Below are positions 21,711 through 30,132 of a stretch of 64,000 nt of DNA, in pieces. Position 1 is the stretch's first letter. The number at the start of each line of letters is the position of its first letter. A program made the translations under genes and the position numbers. Under the pieces are notes generated by a model that did not search any database, was not told where the DNA came from, and worked only from the letters and a program-made list of their open reading frames with translations. The DNA is from Chaetoceros tenuissimus (taxonomy: Eukaryota > Bacillariophyta > Thalassiosirophyceae > Chaetocerotales > Chaetocerotaceae), in contig BLLK01000020.1 in assembly GCA_021927905.1 (NCBI GenBank), forward strand, positions 806,001 to 870,000, written 5' to 3'.

Positions 21711-22973
21711 ATGAGCATACAAATATCAAACTCAAAACCAAAGTATCTTCGTGAGCTTGCAAATGATTCACTCAGTCGATACAGCCTCACATGGGAACTA
21801 CAAACAGATGGAAGCATTCATGCCACCATGGAAATGGATTGGAATGGATTTCAGTCTGCAGCCTTCAAAAGCATCGGAAAAGGTTCTCTAAAAGATTATA
21901 CCAATGTAGCTGTCGTCCTACTGCATCCTGAAGACTCTACACCTATAAATTTGCAACACCAAGTCTATGAACGAAACGGATATGTATTTTGCAAATGGTA
22001 CTATACTAGTGGTACCGACGAGACCTTGACGGAACCACTACAATTCATCATTGACTATGATGTTCATAATAGCATTCAAAAAGGATGCACTCGTGCAAAT
22101 TGCAATGATAATTTTTGTACTACACAAGACAATGATGAAAATTCCATGAAAGAATATTGCACACAATCATTTCATCCAGAAACAGTCAATCAATTCAAAA
22201 TTCCAGTTCAAAATGTTTCTTATAACTTTACATTGCCAAATCAGGATTCATTCGTACCTGTATCTTTGACATTTTTAGAAAGAGGTCAAGAATGGGATGG
22301 GAGTTCTCAAAGCAAATATGGATGTACATGGAATAGAATTTCCACATCAATGTATGTCAACTGTGATACTTTGAATTCGGATCTAGATATTTCACCTCAA
22401 AGACCTACGTTTACATGGTATGTCACTGATTCAGAAAACGAAGTTTCTTCCTGTAGCATACCTTGCGACAAAAGCAAGTCTGGAATCTATATTGGTATCG
22501 GTGTAGGAGTTGCAGCTTGGTTCCTTCTGATTGCTGCATTTTTTATTTGGAAACGAAGAAGCAATAGTAATATTACATACAATGAATCCATACAAAACTT
22601 TCATGAGACACCAGTCCCATCTGCACCTATGCAAATTGGAAATGACAACGTGAATGTGTTGGCAACGGAACAAGTTCGATCGCTTATACCACTTGTCCAA
22701 CATCAAGCAGCATATAAAAACTTGTCACAAACTATATCACGTCATAATAAGAATCTATCCATTGCGGATGCAAATTACGAGCATGCTAATGTACCTCATG
22801 TCTTTGCATGTGAAGCATGCTCCATTTGCCTTCAAGACTTTGATGGAAAGGATATGGTTCGATTGTTACCACGTTGTGCGCATTTGTTTCATTCCGAGTG
22901 TATTGATCCATGGCTTACATCGCAGAAAAATTGCTGTCCCAGTTGTAATGAGATTGTTTTAAAGAAGTTGTAA
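21711..22973 (+). CDS. Membrane-anchored RING-H2 E3 ubiquitin ligase
   Basis: This is an intronless frame of 420 residues. The N-terminal 255 residues contain many cysteines and predicted beta strands and would be luminal or extracellular. One membrane segment follows (about 262-282, IYIGIGVGVAAWFLLIAAFF), then a basic stop-transfer W-K-R-R and a cytosolic tail. The tail ends in a canonical RING-H2 finger (about 374-416): C-S-I-C, CAHLFHSECIDPW and C-C-P-S-C, that is C-x2-C ... C-x-H-x2-H-x2-C ... C-x2-C. Such proteins ubiquitinate membrane or secretory clients. No cleavable signal peptide is evident at the N-terminus, so topology is inferred from the finger needing to be cytosolic. Confidence 0.9.
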   Translation: MSIQISNSKPKYLRELANDSLSRYSLTWELQTDGSIHATMEMDWNGFQSAAFKSIGKGSLKDYTNVAVVLLHPEDSTPINLQHQVYERNGYVFCKWYYTSGTDETLTEPLQFIIDYDVHNSIQKGCTRANCNDNFCTTQDNDENSMKEYCTQSFHPETVNQFKIPVQNVSYNFTLPNQDSFVPVSLTFLERGQEWDGSSQSKYGCTWNRISTSMYVNCDTLNSDLDISPQRPTFTWYVTDSENEVSSCSIPCDKSKSGIYIGIGVGVAAWFLLIAAFFIWKRRSNSNITYNESIQNFHETPVPSAPMQIGNDNVNVLATEQVRSLIPLVQHQAAYKNLSQTISRHNKNLSIADANYEHANVPHVFACEACSICLQDFDGKDMVRLLPRCAHLFHSECIDPWLTSQKNCCPSCNEIVLKKL

Positions 22974-23418
22974 ACTAGTCGAAATATTTATGTTATTGAT
23001 CTTTTAAAACTAGAAGGCTATTAATAGGATGCTAAATCTTGGAGAAATATTTCTGAGTCTGGCATGAGCTGTGGATTGTTAGAACATCGAATTCATAAGT
23101 GTAAATTACAGGAGTTGAAGAAAGTCATGTGACCATCGATTGTACTCTTCTACTACATGGTGTGTATGCATCAGGTCAAGATGTCTCTTTTTTTTTTTGC
23201 GTTTCGTTTAGCAATGCAACATAAAATATTCTATTTTTTTTCAATGCTGGCTAGGCTAGGTAGGAATATGCACAAATGTTTTCGAATAGAAAAATTGTTG
23301 TAGTCACATTATAACAAATATCGAATATTATACTTCATGAGAAATTCTCGACACCCTATTTCGAAAGAATTCCGTCACACCTTATTTTCATACTTATCAT
23401 TGAAACTGTTCCCCTACA
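22974..23418. other. Convergent intergenic region
   Basis: This lies between the 3' ends of the RING-H2 and MYND genes. It is T-rich with homopolymer runs; no gene or structured element is recognised. Confidence 0.5.
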
Positions 23419-24802
23419 TTACAAACTCATTTTCTCTAATAGATCCGAAGGCATCTCCTTGACCTCCCGTTGTAGCTTTCGAAAGTGTTTGTCTGCAGCT
23501 TTTTTGCATTGCTTTGTAGTTTTATTGTACATACCACTCACCCCACAGAATGCAGTGTATTCAAAAGCAAAACATATATCGACATCTACAAACAAAGTCT
23601 CTATTGCCAGTTCAGTACATGGAAGTTGTTGAGACTCAATGTCCTCCACACGAATGACAAAATTTTCAATCTCTTCTTGGTATTTTTTGAATCCAGCAAC
23701 AGGCACGACTTTATAGCCTAGTAATTGTGAAATCCGACCAATCTCTTTTCCCATTCTTACATCGACTATGATACGATGGGTCTTTTGTTGAGATTTGCTA
23801 CAAAAGAATTGCAATGCACTTTGAACGAATGCAGTATAGGAATGTCCAAGATTCATTTGCTCAATTTGCTTCTGCAAATTATTTCTTCGGATGGATTTCC
23901 ATCCACGAAACAAATCTGATTTTAGACGAACTTGCGCAAATCGATTGCGAATTTCATCCATGTCAATATTAGCTCTCCGATCTAATGCACTCTTCGTAAT
24001 TACTATCGCCATATTACTTTCACATCCCCCCTCTAACTCTTTAGTAGTAATCATTACAAATTGAATGTATGACTGATCAATTCCTTTACCATCTATTCTT
24101 TCTTGTTCATCTTTGAATATTTGTCTGAGAGTTTCTTCATGCTCTTGTTTCAGATCAGCGATTGCAACAGTTCTTGGTACCTCTGCCAAAATAAAAGTTT
24201 GAGCATTGTAATTGAATTCAAGATCCATTATGACAGCTTTCACAGGTGGCTGCTGCTCCATGCCTTTTCTCTTGAGGGCATAAAAGGCTACATTAGTAGT
24301 ACATGTCAACATACTTGATTTCGCTATCCATTTCATAAGGAGATTATGAACATTCATTCCCGATGGATCAAGAGATCTTTCTATTCTCTTATCGGCATCA
24401 CAATTCTGTCTACACAGATGTTTATGTATTGGCCAGTGCTCGACTTGACACTTACGACTACAATAAAAAGTTTGACTGCATTTTGAACACGCGCTTAATT
24501 TGAATCCATTATCAGCACCTGCTATCGAGTTGCAGTTACCACATAAATCGATGTCCCGAAGTTCCTTCTTCCCTTCTCCTTTGGCCTCCGAGTTGGCACT
24601 TGATACTTCTTTTTTCAAGTCGGTAGTGGTTACTTTCCCACAAACAGTTCTATGCGTCTTCCATAGCTTTACCTGACAGTCGCGGTTGCAGAAGAATACA
24701 TCAACACCGGTCACGACAAGGGGCGCATCGGAGCACTGCTCCTTCCTTGTTGCAGGCTGTACATGGGCCATTAGGCTTCTTAGTAATAGTTGTAGAGGGC
24801 AT
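23419..24802 (-). CDS. Two-finger MYND zinc protein, with an apparent frameshift in the first finger
   Basis: From ATG 24802 the protein opens with a MYND half-finger (CTACNKEGAVLRCAPC). The second half (VDVFFCNRDC, W-K-T-H-R-T-V-C) is in another frame, so two bases look lost (or one gained) near 24705-24710. A second complete MYND finger follows: C-G-N-C, then CSKCSQTFYCSRKCQVEHW and H-K-H-L-C. MYND fingers bind Pro-rich peptides. The C-terminal 290 residues (23419 to about 24290) form an alpha/beta region I do not recognise, with no SET domain. An alternative first exon (24950-24886, basic, ending in GTGAGT) can be spliced to the second frame but would lose the first C-x2-C pair, so I prefer the lesion or assembly-indel reading. 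Confidence 0.75.
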
Positions 24803-25056
24803 GGCTTAGATGATGGACTGTAGTATTGAATATGACGATGCAATAATTTAGATTTACGAGTAGGTATATGCAATGATGAACTCACTTTTGTTGCTCTCTT
24901 GCTTTTCGCTTTTCTCTCTTTTTTCTGATCTTTGCTCCACAGCTTGTCATTGTGTCAAAGGTTGTCAATTGAGTCTGTTGCTATAAAATACTTAGCATAA
25001 TACTGTATCGGTCCCACCAAGAAAGATTTCAATATTTCATTTTTATTGTCAGTCGC

Positions 25057-25081
25057 TTTGTTCTCCAAATTGGAGAACAAA
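25057..25081. repeat. Perfect inverted repeat (11-bp stem, 3-base loop)
   Basis: The arms tttgttctcca and tggagaacaaa flank aat. In minus-strand RNA it lies about 430 bases past the stop codon of the selenoprotein gene. The flanks can add a few pairs, but no UGA/GA quartet is apparent. Confidence 0.75.
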
Positions 25082-25325
25082 AACGAGTAACTGTTGCAAG
25101 GTTGAATCCAAAAGAGAGGCACAGCTACTGGACCGTAAAATATGTTCATTGAAACATGTCGTATTTTGGAGAGCTGGTTCGCGTAACAACGTACGGATAA
25201 ATCGACTTTTTTGTCACAAATCCAAAAATGAAGTCTTCTCGCGAAACTCCAATGCCTAATATTCATTATATGTAATAATAACTAAATTAAAATGTGCATC
25301 GATTGAGGTACTTATTAGCTTTGCG

Positions 25326-25359
25326 CATCGGGCCGTTTTTGAGACAAAACGGCCCGATG
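25326..25359. repeat. Perfect 14-bp GC-rich hairpin in the selenoprotein 3' UTR
   Basis: Arms catcgggccgtttt and aaaacggcccgatg are exact complements around a 6-base loop (tgagac). This is by far the most stable stem in the AT-rich surroundings and sits about 150-185 bases after the stop codon of the deiodinase-like frame. It lacks the SECIS quartet (AUGA/GA) so I call it only a hairpin. Confidence 0.85.
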
Positions 25360-25508
25360 ATAATATTTATAAAGTTGTATACACTTTATCAAAAATTCTA
25401 GGAAAGTAAAACCCGCAAATTTTCAAGTCATGATATGAGTAAAATTAGTATTCGTCATCAACGACTGTCATTCACTGCAAATTTCCATTTCCAAAATTAT
25501 CAAAAGTT

Positions 25509-27579
25509 TTACACAATAGTTTTGACTTTATTCAAATCCAACATCTCAAGCAACTCCGCAATAGAGTCCTCAAACGAACAACGATGAGGTTCAGCTATCC
25601 ACTTAATCTTCCCATTTTCGACAAGATAGAGTCTGATAGGCCACGGAGAATACACTTTTTCGAATGGATCGTCCAACTCTGGCTTATCTACAAGGAAGTT
25701 GATGTCATTCATGGAATATTTCTCTGTAAAAGATTTTGCTAGAGCACATCTGTCCTCACAAGTCTTTGGTTGACTGTCAACTACCACATGTCCATCCAAA
25801 CTAAACCTGAGTAAGCAATAGTAAAAATGAGCTACGAATTCAGTTCACATCGACATCGATGAAGCATGTGTAAACTTACCTGCTTGATACAATAGGCCAT
25901 TCATCCATTGCATGAGCCTCGGCAATGTAGACAAATTTGAACGTAGCTGCAGCACATCCTTGGCTTGATCTCGAGATTGCCGAAAAGAGAGGACCAACAT
26001 AGCGAAATGGAGGTCAGCTTAACGAACCAGCAACAATGACAATAGGCTTTGCACTTGATATTTCATTGTCATTGAATAGTGTTGTATCTTGTTCCACGTG
26101 TGTATCATAAAGTACAAGGTTCGGAGCATCATCCCCAACGCTCAAGCTTCCCTTCCTTGCTCGATTGTATTTTACCCAGAATGCAATTTCTGGGTATCTC
26201 TTTGCAGCACGACGAAGGTCAACAATGGTCAAATTCAAGTGAGGGTACAAGGCTTGAAACTCTATTATAACTTTCTTTTGAATCTTGACTGCGATATCAA
26301 TCCAATCTTGATCTGGCTTTGTCTCTGCTACTTCCATTTCATTTTGCATTTGAGGAATGCGACGAAGGTCATTTTCTCTCTGTACCATAGATTGCAGAAT
26401 TGCTTCAACGTCATCATTTTTGGGTTCCACTTCTCTTGATGGTCAAGACATGGAACATGAGTTTGAGCTATCAGTAGGCTGCTTTCTTTCTTCTTGCAAT
26501 TCTTCAATGTCAGCAAGCTCTTTCAGGATATGTCTGCGTCTTTCTTCCAAAATTGCATCTGTGATGATTGTTTCTGGCACTTCCTTTAATAAATGCATTA
26601 TGGCAATTTCCTTGACAGCACTTTCATCACAACTTGCAGACACACATCAAGATCTCTCTTTACCATTTGGCAATATCAACGAGATTGTAACTTTTTCTTC
26701 ATCATTGTCAGAACGACCACTGGTAGGATGATACATCCCTCCTCTCAACCTTAGCACAATATGGATTGTACAACCTTCACCAATTCCATAGTCGGAAAGG
26801 AATCTGTCTTCCTCCAATTGGCTTCCATCAAACATCAAACGCTGCTGATCAGGAGGTATACCTTCCTTGTCATGGATTTCCTTCTTTAAGTCAAACACTG
26901 TCATAGAAGTGTCGCATGACAAAGTGATTGTTTTGCCATACAAAGTCTTGATTTTCACTTCAAACTTCTCCTTTATATGATGGATGTCGATGCATTTACC
27001 GTAAAGATTCATTCTCTTGAGAGGAAGATCAACATCCAAATGAACACGATCAGACAACATGCAATGGCTACTCGTCCATGGCGATTCCTCTACATTTGCC
27101 AAAATATCTTTCAAAGGGATGTGTGCATTCAAGAGTGATGGCTTATCAATATCAATATATTCATCAGATGATAAGAACAACTTCACAGATTCAATCTGGT
27201 TAACTTCTTTCACGAAGAAAGGACTCTGGGTATGGTACGGCTGAAGGAGCAATTCAAGGACTCGTGCATTCTTCAAAGTCCAATATTCATGCTGCTCCCT
27301 CACTTCGATGATGGCAATATCTTGTTCAGTTGAACCAAAGATTTGCAATTTAGTCCCCTCTACAAGCTGGTCTGGGAACTTTGTATCAAAGCAAACTTTA
27401 CTATAGTCCAATTGAAAGTTCGAAGGTGACAAGCTACTGTCAACACTCATTTTATCTCTGTGAATCTCTTCAACGAATTCGATCAGATCCTCAACTGTAG
27501 ACTGAAAAGGTTGAAATGGAAAGTGCAACACGTCATTTGACCCATCACGTCTTGTAATATGAATGCGAGCCTTGAGCAT
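25509..27579 (-). CDS. Ubiquitin-like/deiodinase-like selenoprotein with three in-frame UGA codons
   Basis: Exons 27579-25880 and 25806-25509 join across a 73-base intron into 666 codons ending in TAA, open except for UGA at codons 311, 379 and 522. Residues about 1-200 are unassigned. Residues about 206-281 are a ubiquitin fold (I-P-P-D-Q-Q-R-L, ending LRLRGG) followed by M-Y-H-P-T-S-G-R. A charged helical linker (313-378) follows. Residues about 480-665 are an iodothyronine-deiodinase-like thioredoxin fold: GSLS, then UGA, then PPFR, and [13 protein letters not shown], which matches the E-A-H-x-x-D-x-W block of deiodinases. UGA 522 is at the catalytic selenocysteine position. UGA 379 lies in SMS-UGA-P, resembling SLS-UGA-P at 522. 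Since UGA serves as the normal stop of other genes here, selenocysteine recoding is the natural reading. Substrate is unknown; reductive dehalogenation or a peroxidase-like role is possible. Confidence 0.85.
25807..25879 (-). other. Intron of the deiodinase-like gene
   Basis: The donor is GCAG|GTAAGT and the acceptor ACTCAG|G. The join S-S-R-F-S-L-D-G-H keeps the deiodinase frame through to its natural C-terminus. Confidence 0.88.
26014..26016 (-). other. UGA codon 522, predicted selenocysteine (deiodinase active site)
   Basis: The context is G-S-L-S-UGA-P-P-F-R. In deiodinases the catalytic Sec lies in a G-S-x-T/S-U-P-P-F motif. The frame stays conserved and family-like on both sides. The base after UGA is C, a context known to favour read-through. 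Confidence 0.9.
26443..26445 (-). other. UGA codon 379, probable selenocysteine in the linker
   Basis: The context is C-S-M-S-UGA-P-S-R, again followed by C. It mirrors the S-x-S-U-P of the active site. The frame is open for 66 codons before and 142 codons after it. Confidence 0.6.
26647..26649 (-). other. UGA codon 311, possible selenocysteine next to a cysteine
   Basis: The context is G-K-E-R-S-UGA-C-V-S-A-S. If read as Sec it gives a U-C pair soon after the ubiquitin-like domain. It is the weakest of the three because it could instead lie in an unrecognised intron. Confidence 0.5.
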
Positions 27580-27820
27580 TTTCTTTATTCTATCGTTTGC
27601 AACTTTGATTTGTTTTTTATTATGAGCAAGAAATTAAATTACACACAAAATAAATATTTTATAAAGGTCATCCATGATCTACATATTTTAAAAATAAGTC
27701 ATGCGAAGTTCCAAGGATTTCAAACAATGTCGAGCAAATGTCAAAAGTAGATGTCTAAATTAGTAAAAGAAGTGACGTCAAAAAATCTGGATTTTTTCCA
27801 TTATTTATATTATTTACTAT

Positions 27821-29323
27821 TTACACAGTCTGACTCCAATCATAGCGCTCAAGTTTGTAATTTGGTGTAGTCACACCATTCTTTGTCAAACCATTGATAC
27901 CGCCTATTTGACCACCGTCTTCTCTCCACAACTGAACTTGATGACCAACGAACACAAATATCCTCAACGCTATTATCGCCATTATCGAAGCTCTATTTTC
28001 ATCCATGATCACAGATGAAACGTCTGTATTGTCAAGTAATCTGACTCGAGAAGGAAATGGCGAATCTTGAAACAAGTCTCGAAGAACATCATTACATGGA
28101 TGATTAGTAGTTCTTGGTAGAATAGGATCATAACAGTTCTTTGTATTCAGTGGTGATTCCATGACTGTAAACATCCAAATTAACGATGGAAATGTTTTCT
28201 CTTCATTGAATGCATTTAATAAATGCTTGATAAATGTTATGATTTGTTGTTGATACACTGATTGCGATAAGGGTGTCTCAGGTTCGTCAAAACTAATCAT
28301 GATATGTTTGCACTTCCTGAAACGGGTCATGGCTTCATTATCATTCTCAAGCCAATCTTGATCGGGTTTCGTAAGATCTCTCACTGGAAAGTAATGGAAT
28401 TTGAATGGTCGTTGACCGGCGAAGATACCTCCACGAATTGATTTGAATGCTTCCCATAGACCCTTCGCAGATTGACTCCCTATCCAACATACTGTTTCAT
28501 AGTTACTAAGTTCCTTGAATCTATAGTAGCCATGACTTTTTGTCACAACAGATTCCTTCATAACTTCGCCATTCCCTGCTAATGCAGTCATTCCTTCTTT
28601 CTTTATCACCATCTCTGGATTTGCAAACGTATATGGATATCCTGTATCGAAGTATGATGTATTCTTCAATACTTTTTCTTTCGCTATCCAAGCTCCATTT
28701 ACAAACGCAACACCGCCAACTTCTTTTTCGATCGGACCAGTCGCATCAGATATCACTTGAAAATCGTACTTTGACCCATATGCATCATTGACAGCTGTAC
28801 CCTTACAATCTACATAAGTAGTTTGCAAATGATAGTTTCCACCCATTGGTACATTGAACTTGCCTGTCCATAGGTTGTCCTTGTTTTCCTCTTTGTATAA
28901 CTCAACATTCACCATAGCATCTCCTTCCACTGTGACATATACCTGAGGAGTTGGACAAGATTCTTCCGTCATTACATGTAAACTATGTGGTCCAAGTCCA
29001 ACGTTTTGTTTTGGTTCATCATCATGTTGGAAATCAATGTGAATGTTGTACTTTTGAGTTTCGATTTGATACTTATTTTGACTTGCTTTGGTCATCTTGT
29101 GTTTAGCTCCCTCCTCAATAGATGTTATATAATATGCAATTGCTGATAGAATGAGTGAAACTAGGAAGGAATAATACAAAAGTATTCCAGCATAGGATTT
29201 CTTTCCCTTTCCTTGTGAATCATTTGAGTTGGACGAATTGGATTCTATATCTTTAGCATTCTCGTTTAGAGACGACGAGGTCGGTTTCTTTCTATTTGTG
29301 AGTGGCATAGATTTTGTGGTCAT
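27821..29323 (-). CDS. Type II membrane protein, minus-strand copy of an inverted paralog pair
   Basis: The frame is 500 residues from ATG 29323 to TAG-type end, intronless. It has the same layout as the plus-strand copy at 18765: polar cytosolic head, one membrane segment near 45-65, and a luminal domain with C-W-I-G-S-Q-S, P-E-T-P-L-S-Q-S and WREDGGQIGGINGLTKNG. Compared with that copy, the head and membrane region differ by only a few residues while the middle (for instance around K-D-L-V versus R-D-L-T) is more divergent. The tail is shorter by six residues. The first residues upstream of SMPL differ completely, which marks one edge of the duplicated block. Function is unknown. Confidence 0.8.
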   Translation of the reverse strand: MTTKSMPLTNRKKPTSSSLNENAKDIESNSSNSNDSQGKGKKSYAGILLYYSFLVSLILSAIAYYITSIEEGAKHKMTKASQNKYQIETQKYNIHIDFQHDDEPKQNVGLGPHSLHVMTEESCPTPQVYVTVEGDAMVNVELYKEENKDNLWTGKFNVPMGGNYHLQTTYVDCKGTAVNDAYGSKYDFQVISDATGPIEKEVGGVAFVNGAWIAKEKVLKNTSYFDTGYPYTFANPEMVIKKEGMTALAGNGEVMKESVVTKSHGYYRFKELSNYETVCWIGSQSAKGLWEAFKSIRGGIFAGQRPFKFHYFPVRDLTKPDQDWLENDNEAMTRFRKCKHIMISFDEPETPLSQSVYQQQIITFIKHLLNAFNEEKTFPSLIWMFTVMESPLNTKNCYDPILPRTTNHPCNDVLRDLFQDSPFPSRVRLLDNTDVSSVIMDENRASIMAIIALRIFVFVGHQVQLWREDGGQIGGINGLTKNGVTTPNYKLERYDWSQTV

Positions 29324-29505
29324 ATCAAAAATTGCATAATTAGTCCAGTTCTTTTATTGAATGGAAATAGAATACGCAGCATCTTCTAGATTTGTTTATG
29401 AGTGGTTACCACCACTGCCATTCGTCACTTTCTCTTCTAGTGTCTATAGCTAATTTATAAGAGCATTGGCGAAAATTGATGTTTACTAGGAAACCTCAAC
29501 CATGC

Positions 29506-29546
29506 CGCCAAGGTAAGATGAATTTGAGAATCATCTTGCCAAGGCG
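29506..29546. repeat. Imperfect inverted repeat (16-base arms)
   Basis: Arms cgccaaggtaagatga and tcatcttgccaaggcg match at 13 of 16 positions around a 9-base loop. Unknown function. Confidence 0.6.
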
Positions 29547-29675
29547 GGGGTGGGTGGGAGAGGCTTTTTAATTTTTCTATCTTATCTACTAAGCGTGAAT
29601 TAAGAAACAACTGAGAACAACCATTAGGTAGTTGTTTCCTTTCAACATTCAAGTGTTGCTGGTGATGAGGAATAT

Positions 29676-29741
29676 CTCGTTGAGGGGTACACGTGGATGT
29701 ACATTGAAGGATGATAACCCGGTGTCTAACCCCTCTACGAG
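29676..29741. repeat. Long-loop inverted repeat (13-base arms)
   Basis: Arms ctcgttgaggggt and acccctctacgag pair at 12 of 13 positions around a 40-base loop, inside which gtac...gtac can form a second small stem. Unknown function. Confidence 0.6.
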
Positions 29742-30132
29742 ACGTTCCACATTTGCCGTACACATGCAAACAAAATTGTGCAGCCGTTGGGAGTTAATTA
29801 CTTTTTAGTTTTCAATTATCCCTACTTTTCATTGATTTATCCCGGTAAGATGTAGAGAAAAGGGATCAAAAGAAGCCATTTATCAATTGATGAAAAAATG
29901 AAAATGTTACCTAAATTGTGCATCGTTTTATTACGGTTATGATAATCAAGTATGTAAAGTACGCACGTCACTTCATCCTTTCCAATTCAAGTTGTTCAAC
30001 AAACAAGAAAAGATGGTGGTGAATGGTGACATGTGATCAAAAAGAAGATAGTACAATTCAATTTATACTTCTCTTTCCCTTTCATCCAGATAGACGCAAA
30101 GACATATAGTGGATACTTTTTCCAAGCAAGAA

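Larger units (their letters stand above)
24803..25508. other. Intergenic region and 3' UTR of the selenoprotein gene
   Basis: Both neighbours are on the minus strand. The part next to 25508 should be the 3' UTR of the deiodinase-like gene and is where a SECIS would be expected. Two perfect inverted repeats lie here (25057-25081 and 25326-25359). A 103-codon frame at 24955-25266 shows no recognisable motif and I doubt it. Confidence 0.5.
29324..30132. other. Divergent intergenic region with stem-loops
   Basis: This lies between the membrane-protein copy and the UPF0301 gene. It contains two stem-loops (29506-29546 and 29676-29741) within a block that is richer in G+C than the flanks; a structured RNA is possible but I recognise no family. 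A minus-strand 104-codon frame across it is not convincing. Confidence 0.5.

Noticed and set aside
24886-24950. A short first exon for the MYND gene spliced at GTGAGT
   Set aside because: It can be spliced to the longer frame but would skip the first cysteine pair, which is clearly encoded in frame with ATG 24802.
25057-25081. Calling the 11-bp inverted repeat a SECIS
   Set aside because: Same lack of the quartet; only a few weak flanking pairs are available.
24955-25266. A 103-codon minus-strand frame
   Set aside because: No motif, odd composition, and it falls in the likely 3' UTR of the selenoprotein gene; it also covers an inverted repeat.
25326-25359. Calling the hairpin a SECIS
   Set aside because: It is a perfect stem without the AUGA/GA quartet or the apical AA, so it does not fit either SECIS form.
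26014-26649. Reading UGA as a reassigned sense codon
   Set aside because: Other genes in the window end at UGA in the normal way, so a genome-wide reassignment is not supported.
29455-29769. A 104-codon minus-strand frame
   Set aside because: It is Pro/His/Arg-rich, has no family features and spans both stem-loops, so a structured region explains it better.
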